DNA of 37,804 nucleotides. Origin: Chara braunii (taxonomy: Eukaryota; Streptophyta; Charophyceae; Charales; Characeae). Made by a program: the position numbers and the translations under genes. Below, in pieces: positions 31,194 to 37,804 of the stretch. The stretch lies in the NCBI GenBank assembly GCA_003427395.1, contig BFEA01000773.1, forward strand, positions 268,154-305,957, in the 5' to 3' direction. The notes under the pieces are model-generated. The model was not told the origin of the DNA, did no database searches, and saw only the letters and a list, made by a program, of their open reading frames with translations. How positions within the stretch are numbered: position 1 is the first letter of the stretch; every line of letters starts with the position of its first letter.

Positions 31194-32660
31194 CTAGATA
31201 TTGGATGCATTCTTGAATTTATGTGTTGTTAGAATAGACATCTGGGTATCTGAGACTAAAAGCCTGGTTTCAAGAAAATCCAGGATCCCGATGCCCGGGT
31301 CCGTCCTAACGAGCTTCAAACCAGGTGGGTAGCAGGTTTCAATTTTATCAAGGCACAACTCGGCCTTTCGTAGCCCTTTAGGGTCTTTTTTTGAAAAGGA
31401 GGCCATAATAAACAAATCATCAATATACCTTTTTCCCAAAATATTTCTCACATCAGTCCCCAGAGAACTAACAAACTGAAATTCCGAGAACATACATAAC
31501 AGACAGGCGAGTGCTGGGCTGGCGCGGGCCCCCATGGGTATCCCACACTTCTGCCGCAGGATTTTGTCAGATGCTAAGAAAATGGTATTTTCCAGCTGGA
31601 AGATGGTTAGGGAGATCAGGAGCTTGAGTCAAATTGACTTTCATCCTGATTCACCCTGTGATTTCCGGAAAGCAACCGTCTTCCCACGGGTCTTAACATG
31701 GATCCATTTGATACCTTTGCTCAAAAACAGTTCAGTAATCCATTCAACAGCCTTACGAATCTCTTGGTGAGGTAATTGAGTAAACATCTCTTTGATATCA
31801 TACGTCCGGGAAGTGATACCCCGGTCCAGCAAGCCATCATGTTGATTAACTTCGTCGATTTCACATCTCATTTGGCTCATGGTATGCAGATTGAAATGAG
31901 GTACGTTAGCCCTTTTTATCAAAAAATTTAGGGAGGTGGACAAAATCCCAGAGGCCCACCTGAACGGGCTAGCGTACGAAGGCACAATCGGCCGCTTCTT
32001 GGACTTATCTTTTTCCTTAGTGGTAATGTAAGCATGTTGGAGGTCACCGTGAGGGTCCCATTTGGCGACCGTATTCAACTGGAGTTCTCCATACCTGCCT
32101 CTCATATCCCTAAGGGTAAGGTCCTTACTCTTTTCCACACGTTCATAGTTATCGTTCACAAGGTACATTTTCTTCGGACCAGCTTCATAAGCCAAGGGGC
32201 ATTCAACCCAAGTTTAGCTATTGTTCCGGTTGAGTGGAGACAACACTAATCCATCCAACGCTTGTCTAACCCCGTTAACGTATTCGGACCGGACACAATC
32301 TTTCCCCATGAGTTCACCTTTCTTGCAGACACGCAACCAATTAATGTTCATACTTTCGGAGGTCAAATTCATGTTACGCAGACACTCCAGTCCCTCATTA
32401 CAAGCAAGGTTCAACCGTCCCGGGGAACGGTACATTCTTTGCATTAAACAGAAACGGGTGTATCTCCGAAATGTCGCTGATCTTGACCGAGATGTTTCCG
32501 TGAATCTTGGGCAGGTCGAAGTCGACACATCTACATTCAAAGGAGCAGAGTTGTGCGTACGACTTATGATTATGCAGGAGAGAGCCAACAGACCTGGCTT
32601 TGAGCCAGACTGCTCACGTCCTCTTAGCATACAGGTCAGCAAGCGACAGTGGGGAGACAT
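31194..32660 (-). pseudogene. PLE reverse transcriptase domain, broken
   Basis: Fingers: KIHGNISVKISDISEIHPFL near 32490, and after a frameshift ALDGLVLSPLNRNNS at 32220, TAA at 32214-32216, then TWVECPLAYEAGPKKMYLV (the conserved PLE VLSPLDRN..K..VECP block). Palm: TYDIKEMFTQLPHQEI (motif A), KCGIPMGARASPALACLL (motif B) and KRYIDDLFIM (motif C, 31416-31427), then GILDFLETRL. TGA codons lie at 31641-31643 and 31629-31631 between motifs A and B; the second is shared with copy 2. All catalytic aspartates are still present. Confidence 0.85.
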
Positions 32661-33570
32661 GGTACCTTATCCAGTCTTTAACTTCATTCTCCACTTTAAC
32701 TTTATTTACAGTAGTACAAAAGGGAATTCTTACCGTGATATTCACTCTTGGGTTCACACCAAACTTCTTCTTGAAAACATTGGTAAGGATCCCTCTTATA
32801 ATATGCCTGGCATTTTGTTGATTTAAGGTTTTTACGTTGTTGTTTAGTTCAATAAGTTCATCAAGAGTCAAGCGGAAAAGGTCCTTCCGTTTCCATGGGG
32901 CCCTGAGCAGAGCGATGGGCTCTGCTTTCCGCTGTTCAGTTCTAGTTACCGTGCGCCGCAGTTCAGTGATAGACCAATCACCACCATTCTCAATTGCGGA
33001 TTTTGCATCATTAAGCAACAACTTATAACTATTCAGTTCAATTTTGGAGAATCCATACAACAAACGCACAAGCCGCCAAGCCTTCAACCAACGCCCGCCA
33101 CGGTTATTTGTGATTTTAATTGGGCATTTAATCTTCCTCTTTCGTACCATTTTCATAATATTAAGTAGGTCTGGTTCATACTTTATATCAACACAATCAC
33201 AATAAAAAAACAAAGGTTCGACAATGTGAGTAGTAGAAAGTCCAGAAGCACACTTACTCTTCTTTCTATGTCTGCGAGCTTTTTGCTTCACTTTTCTACC
33301 TACGGCGTTCAGGCCGGGATTGTGACTTTTGATTATCACTTTTTCCATTTCTTCAATGGTAGACCTTTCCCTGAACCATATCGGAATCGGGACGTAGTGA
33401 CTGACTCCGACTTTGCGAAGCCAACTATGCACCTTCTGTTTGCTGACGCCTTTGGTTGCTCTAATGTGTTCAGCCCAACGATCTTTGAGTGCACGAGTGG
33501 TTTTTCCAACATATACCAAGCGATGGTTGAGGGACATCAAGACATACACACAGTTAGATGCAAGCAGCAT
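32614..33570 (-). CDS. PLE GIY-YIG endonuclease domain plus linker (318 codons, fragment of a longer ORF)
   Basis: The GIY-YIG core is visible at residues 8-88. VYV (8-10) stands for GIY and YVG (20-22) for YIG. R31 and H35 follow in LKDRWAEH, then the acidic metal-binding position in STIEEMEKVII (E73-E76) and N88 in NPGLN. This nuclease would nick target DNA to prime reverse transcription. After a basic stretch (KQKARRHRKKSKC) the remaining 200 residues include FYCDCVDIKYEPDLL and LTLDELIELNNNVKTLNQQN and lead to the RT. An in-frame TGA lies nine bases before this ATG, and the frame stops at 32614. Both look like lesions in one ancestral polyprotein. Confidence 0.8.
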   Translation of the reverse strand: MLLASNCVYVLMSLNHRLVYVGKTTRALKDRWAEHIRATKGVSKQKVHSWLRKVGVSHYVPIPIWFRERSTIEEMEKVIIKSHNPGLNAVGRKVKQKARRHRKKSKCASGLSTTHIVEPLFFYCDCVDIKYEPDLLNIMKMVRKRKIKCPIKITNNRGGRWLKAWRLVRLLYGFSKIELNSYKLLLNDAKSAIENGGDWSITELRRTVTRTEQRKAEPIALLRAPWKRKDLFRLTLDELIELNNNVKTLNQQNARHIIRGILTNVFKKKFGVNPRVNITVRIPFCTTVNKVKVENEVKDWIRYHVSPLSLADLYAKRT

Positions 33571-33599
33571 TCTATCTCAATCGCAGACATTAAATCAGA

Positions 33600-34289
33600 G
33601 TTAAAACCTCACATATGGTCGACCCCAAGCAATATCTCCTCTGAGGCTAGCGAGCAAGATAATCAGAAGGTGGATCCTGTCAAGGATCTGAGCCACATCC
33701 CTGTCCACGTACTTCTCCAGTCGTAGGATTCGTTGAGTCGCTCGTTGAAGAGAGCGGAGGCTTCCTAACCTCAGTTTCCCGTAACAGCGTTGACTTCTGT
33801 GACCGAAGCACCGTCCGTGATGTCAGCGTTCTGCTGAATGTCGGTGTTTTTCCGAGATGGCTCTCCCTTAGCAGCATGCCATTCCTCGCTGATGGAATCG
33901 GCGTACTCCTAAAGATTGATGCGAGCCAATTCCCAGGCGCCTAGTTCCTTCCGGAAATACTCGATATCCTTCTGTTTGCAGAGCTGCTGGATACGAGTGT
34001 AGTGCAGCGAGGAGTAAAACTCGAGTCGTAGCTTCATCTAGGCCGCGAGCCCACCTTCATCGGTTTCTTCCTCTTCCTCATCATCCGCCTCCATATGCTG
34101 GCTGTTCTGCGCTAGGTCAATATCTTCGGAGTCTGTTGCAGGACGATGTTGGTTCGCCGGGCGCTCCTCAGCAGAGCCCTTCCCTTTCCGGTCGCCGACT
34201 TCTTGTACTAGCGAGACGAGGAGTTTCTTGATATCGGCGAGATCGCTGTTGCTGTCCAGTTTCGCTTCCAGGTTCTGTTTTACGCCAGC
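33600..34289 (-). pseudogene. PLE linker between the N-terminal ORF and GIY-YIG, with stops
   Basis: The same frame as the 34290 ORF continues past a TAG (NLEAKLDSNSDLADIKKLLV, then an acidic DDEEEEETDEGG stretch). Stops follow at 34038-34040, 33909-33911 and 33771-33773. After a frameshift it reads SLQRATQRILRLEKYVDRDV and RIHLLIILLASLRGD to about 33605. The continuity of sensible sequence across the stops suggests the intact element has one long ORF here. Confidence 0.6.
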
Positions 34290-35308
34290 CTAGCCGTCAT
34301 TATCGTCGGACAACTCGATCCATTTGGATCGAGACTTGACCCTCGCGCTAGCGCGAGTTCGTGACTTGATGCGGCTGGCACAGGGCGAAGCTTCAACAGG
34401 AGTCGTCTCACCACCCCTCTTTCGCTCTTCGTTGCTCGATAGGTCCTTGCTTTCCTTCTCAGTCCTAGCCTTATTCTCCCTAAGTCGCTCCAACTCAAGC
34501 CTCTCTTCATCAGTAAGTTTCGTCCGTTTATCTACCAGCTCAAGCTTATCAGAGATAAGTTTAAGGGAATTCCCCAAAGTAGATGTGACCCACGCTTTCA
34601 TTTCATCGGCCTTATCAACAGGCTGCTCAGCTCGGTTCTTAGGATGAGAGATAGGATGAGAGATAGGATGAGAGATAGGATTTCGAGGTTCGTCAGTCAG
34701 ATCAACGAATCTGATGCCTGACCCAGACCCAGACCGCCTACTCCCTGCTATTTTCTTCTTAGCATCCTCGAGAGCTTTGTCACTCTTAATCTCTTCTAGT
34801 ATGTCCATATATTCTTTAGTAAAGTAAGCTCGATTCTCAGGTCCGGGAAAGGCATTCGCAGCCGGTCCTTTCCCGTTCCCGCTCTGAGACGAACGATCCC
34901 CACCTTGCCCTTGATTGGTTGATTGAACGGCGAGCGGCTGAGCAGTACCCTGATTCGCGGGTGGCGTCGGCGCGACGGTTGTCCAAGGTTGGACGCCCCA
35001 GCCCACAGGCTGGTACTGTGGAAACGGCAGCATAGAGGTCGCATGTGCCGAGGGCAGCATAAGAGGCAAAACCCCCCCATGCGTGGCTACTAGGAACTGT
35101 TGCTGCATTGTAGGCGGCACTTGATTGGCGATACTGTGAGTCTGATACGCCATCGCAGGAGGAACTTGCACCGGTGGAGCTTGGATGACAATACCATGAG
35201 CCTGGTATGTCATCGCAGGGGAACTTGCGCAGGTGGGCCTTGGGGCTGGTGGGACATGCCTTCAGCATACGAAGTCGGTGCCCGACCATGGTTGCTGTTG
35301 TGATCCAT
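34290..35308 (-). pseudogene. PLE N-terminal ORF, proline/glutamine-rich, one frameshift
   Basis: A likely original ATG lies at 35306-35308 (MDHNSNHGRAPTSYAEGMSH). Its frame is shifted near 35220, where a C appears lost relative to an internal repeat (GTTCCCCTGCG against GTTCCTCCTGCG), and the remaining 307 codons are open from 35213. The N-terminal part repeats QVPPAM.YQ.H.I..Q.PP. The middle has GPENRAYFTKEYMDILEEIK and GSGSGIRFVDL, then three in-frame 12-bp repeats encoding ISHP (34647-34681). The C-terminal part looks coiled-coil (LTDEERLELERLRENKARTE). I recognise no enzymatic domain. By position it could be an RNA-binding or Gag-like part of the element. Confidence 0.65.
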
Positions 35309-35479
35309 CCAAAAACGCCCGCAGTTCGACCACCTACCCTTCCTCCCGCCGGCTCTCCCCCGGTCTCTCCCTGTCATAAGCTCAATGATCTAGAGTACGG
35401 CGAGCGTGCACCCAACACCAAAGCACAACTTGATGCTCGAATCACGCTTATCACTCCAAACGCGGAGACTCTTGCGCTC

Positions 35480-35710
35480 GAATAGCCACATGCTTACGGA
35501 GCAATAGTCCATAACCAACAACGAAAGCAGAAGATGGAAACCACGATCGATACCGGTGTGATGCTTCCTCTACTACAATAACAGATTACGTGGCATCGTC
35601 CCCCACGAATGGCCACATGCATGCGAAGCGGTTGGTCTGTGACCAAAGCAACAGCGTTACTGGCGTGATGTACTCGCTGTTATAATAACCGTTTATGAAG
35701 CTCCGCTCCT
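35480..35710. repeat. Diverged 127-bp tandem repeat upstream of the PLE ORF
   Basis: Units start at GAATAGCCACATGC (35480) and GAATGGCCACATGC (35607) and share later blocks (ACCGGTGTGATG against ACTGGCGTGATG, and ACAATAAC against ATAATAAC). Repeats in the 5' region are common in retroelements and may hold promoter or ribozyme sequence. Confidence 0.6.
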
Positions 35711-35817
35711 CAGCAGGCCGGCAGAACACCGGGTAATCATGAGTGTAGTGGACGCCCTTAACTTGATAGTACGCCGTAAACGCGCAGTCGTCAAGAAACG
35801 TCACTCTCAAGAACTCA

Positions 35818-35912
35818 CCAAGGAAAAGAAAAAAGAAAAGGAAAGAAAGAAAAAAGAAAAAAGAAAAAGAAAAAGGAGGAAGAAAGAGACAAGAAAAGGA
35901 AATAGAAAAGTT
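35818..35912 (+). repeat. Polypurine (A/G) tract
   Basis: About 95 bp of nearly pure A and G with AAAAAG/GAAAG motifs, upstream of the copy 1 ORF. Confidence 0.9.
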
Positions 35913-35998
35913 ACCAAATACACATAGATAAGTAGATAAAAGATGAAGATGCTAACGCATCTTACAAGGAGTAGCACGAGCTCACAAGTGAGTCGGCA

Positions 35999-36040
35999 CC
36001 ACAGACTCGTTCCCGAGCCACGGCAGGGTCGAGTCTGTGG
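35999..36040. other. Perfect 11-bp inverted repeat next to the copy 2 3' end
   Basis: CCACAGACTCG (35999-36009) pairs with CGAGTCTGTGG (36030-36040) across a 20-nt loop, seven bases from the start of PLE similarity at 36047. A smaller CTCAC/GTGAG hairpin lies at about 35981-35992 and GATGC/GCATC at about 35948-35961. No hammerhead core (CTGATGA..GAAA) is apparent. Confidence 0.6.
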
Positions 36041-36046
36041 CTCTAT

Positions 36047-37804
36047 ACGATGAAGACAATGAACACCATAAAGAAGAAGTAGGTATGAGTTTTAATATGA
36101 GTTTTAATATCATGGCAATACCAACTTCCTCCCCACGTTACCTCGATGAACACTGCCGAGGATTTTCCCAAACCTTCTACTCATTCGCCACTCAGATTGA
36201 GGATAAGGTCAAGAGCTACTATTGCTTTTATTTCGGTTTACAGTTGCGCCCCATCGTGTTCTGCACCTAGTCGAACTTGTCACACCAACCATCTATTCCC
36301 AGTACGTTGCTGATTGTTCTACAGCTGTGCCACAGTGGGCGCTGCACCTAGTCGTATTTCACAAAAAAAATCACGATCCAAAACATCTACCAAACGATCG
36401 GCAGCGCCTCTATTAGGTCGCGCGCTGCACCTAGCCATACTATCAGCACAAATTCTCAAAGTCCAAAAAGGGCAAAAAGCAAAGCACAGTATTATCTCAC
36501 GAAATAAGAATAATCCGTCCTTACTAGAGTTGTACGCGCTGAACCAGGAGTACCATATATCGCAATAAAATCACGATCACGTGGGATAAGACCCAGCTTG
36601 AGAATCCTTCCAGGCCTAAGGTCGGGAGGACCAGAGGCATATTTTTGCAAAACGACGAAAAAACGTTCACCTTATCCGAGGTCATAGTTCACCAGAGACT
36701 TTACAGAAAACTTCTAAATGCCCGGCGGCCGAACCAGCAGTGCCAATGCACCAGTAGTCAGTAGCCGTTGTATTGCAGTCTGCAAGAACTGCTCCATACC
36801 AGAAAACCTCAACCCACTGTCAAACTGTAGATCAAGTGACGGATAGGAGCCCAAGGCTTGTTGCTCTCCCTCACTTTCATCCATTTCAACCCAGCATCCA
36901 AAGTGCAGGTTTGGATACTAAGCTTCCGGAGTTCTTCATACAGGATGAGTACGTTCAAACATAGGAGCCCGTCGTCATTTGTGTTTGTAGAAATTAGCTG
37001 AAGGGTATTCGCGATCCTAGCAAATTTAGCAGCCTTGGGGCCAAATAAGGAAAAATCTTTGTAAGTTCGAAAGGGTAGCGGAAGCTCCCCCCAGATATCG
37101 GATGCATTCTTGAATTTATGTATTGTTAGAATAGACATTTGGGTATCTGAGACTAGAAGCCTGGTTTCAAGAAAATCCAGGATCCCGATGCCCGGGTCCG
37201 TCCTAACGAGCTTCAAACCAGGTGGGTAGCAAGTTTTAATTTTATCAAGGCACAACTCGGCCTTTCGTAGCCCTTCAGGGTCTTTTTTGAAAAAAGGAGG
37301 TCATAATGAACAAATCATCAATATACCTTTTTTCCAAAATATTTCTCGCATCAGTCCCCAGAGAACTAACAAACTGAAATTTTGATAACATACATAACAA
37401 ACAGGCGAGTGTCGGGCTGGTGCGGCCCCCCATGGGTATGCCACACTTCTGCCGCATGATTTTGTCAGATGCTAAGAATATGGTATTTTCCAGCTGAAAG
37501 ATGGTTAGGGAGATTAGGAGCTTGAGTCAAATTGACTTCCATCCTGATTCACCCTGTGATTTTCGGAAAGCAGCCGTCTTCCCACGGGTCTTAACACGGA
37601 TCCATTTGATACCTTTGCTGAAAAACAACGCAATAATCCATTCAATAGCCTTACGAATCTCTTGGTGAGGTAATTGAGTAAACATCTCTTTGATATCATA
37701 CGTCCGGGCAGTGATACCCCGGTCCAGCAAGCCATCATGTTGATTAACTTCGTCGATTTCACATCTCATTTGGCTCATGGTATGCAGATTGAAATGAGGT
37801 ACGT
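36047..37804 (-). mobile_element. Penelope-like element copy 2, 3' part, head-to-tail with copy 1, truncated by the window
   Basis: It matches 30163-31925 nearly base for base. RT motifs are present: TYDIKEMFTQLPHQEI (near 37690), KCGIPMGGRTSPTLACLL (near 37430) and KRYIDDLFIM (37314-37325). The TGA at 37527-37529 matches copy 1's 31629-31631. The codon matching copy 1's extra TGA at 31641 is TGG here, and the C-terminal tail is open (36809-37255). A frameshift follows YIDD (SFFQKRP, stop at 37275). A 12-bp duplication, ATGAGTTTTAAT, near 36086-36109 is absent from copy 1. The 5' part lies beyond 37804. Confidence 0.9.

Larger units (their letters stand above)
30163..35308 (-). mobile_element. 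Penelope-like element with N-terminal GIY-YIG, copy 1 (nearly full length, inactive)
   Basis: On the minus strand the order is a P/Q-rich ORF (35308-34290), a charged linker with stops, a GIY-YIG endonuclease domain (33570), an RT (32660-31194), a C-terminal tail (to 30776) and a 3' untranslated region to 30163. Canonical EN+ PLEs carry GIY-YIG after the RT. GIY-YIG before RT is the permuted arrangement described for Chlamys-type PLEs in the green lineage. The 3' limit is set by where similarity to the second copy begins (ACGATGAAGACAATGAAC at 30163 and 36047). Stops and frameshifts are numerous. Confidence 0.85.
35309..36046. other. Junction region between the two PLE copies (5' region of copy 1)
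   Basis: It holds a diverged 127-bp tandem repeat (35480-35710), a long A/G tract (35818-35912) and two small hairpins near 35981-36040. It does not match the sequence below 30163, so it belongs to the 5' part of the element or to sequence between copies. Confidence 0.5.

Noticed and set aside
35940-36060. Hammerhead ribozyme at the PLE junction
   Set aside because: No CTGATGA..GAAA core with three flanking helices could be found by eye; kept only as something to test.

Overview
This window looks like repeat-dense nuclear DNA from a large plant-like genome, most probably a charophyte alga such as Chara braunii. The attribution rests on two things. The Ty3/gypsy gag and pol fragments closely match, as I remember them, a family very abundant among Chara predicted proteins. 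There is also a Penelope-like element (PLE) whose GIY-YIG endonuclease precedes the reverse transcriptase, an arrangement described for the Chlamys-type PLEs of the green lineage. I see no intact host gene, rRNA, tRNA or CRISPR array. Nearly all recognisable coding sequence is decayed retroelement, mostly on the minus strand. Identities and alignments are by eye and were not computed.

Layout. (1) About 110-7438 (+) and 17915-22500 (-) are two diverged, convergent copies of one long, unidentified repeat. Each has an array of small DNA hairpins at its outer side, a conserved TATA/hairpin segment, traces of old coding sequence, and a TATA-bearing terminal module ending in a short hairpin followed by TCGCACC. 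A third terminal piece lies at 24815-24981 (+) and a fourth truncated piece at 17618-17912 (+). (2) Between the arms, 7439-10391 is AT-rich and gene-less. It is followed by minus-strand Ty3/gypsy remains: a gag without capsid (10392-11750), a capsid-containing gag piece (12420-13520), and a pol (13765-17630) that has lost its RT catalytic box and most of its integrase core. (3) 22560-25830 holds tandem repeats and no gene. (4) 25832-27600 (-) is a 5' fragment of a DIRS-like (tyrosine-recombinase class) retrotransposon with a readable RT. (5) 27600-30160 is gene-poor and T-tract rich. (6) 30163-37804 (-) holds two head-to-tail PLE copies. The downstream copy is nearly full length (30163-35308); the upstream copy (36047-37804) runs off the window.

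The most unusual structure is the hairpin array. At least ten units at 21478-22296, and about seven matching units at 125-700 in the opposite orientation, share a nearly constant loop of about 19 nt. Their stem arms differ from unit to unit yet stay complementary. That pattern of compensatory change suggests selection on the folded form, in RNA or single-stranded DNA.
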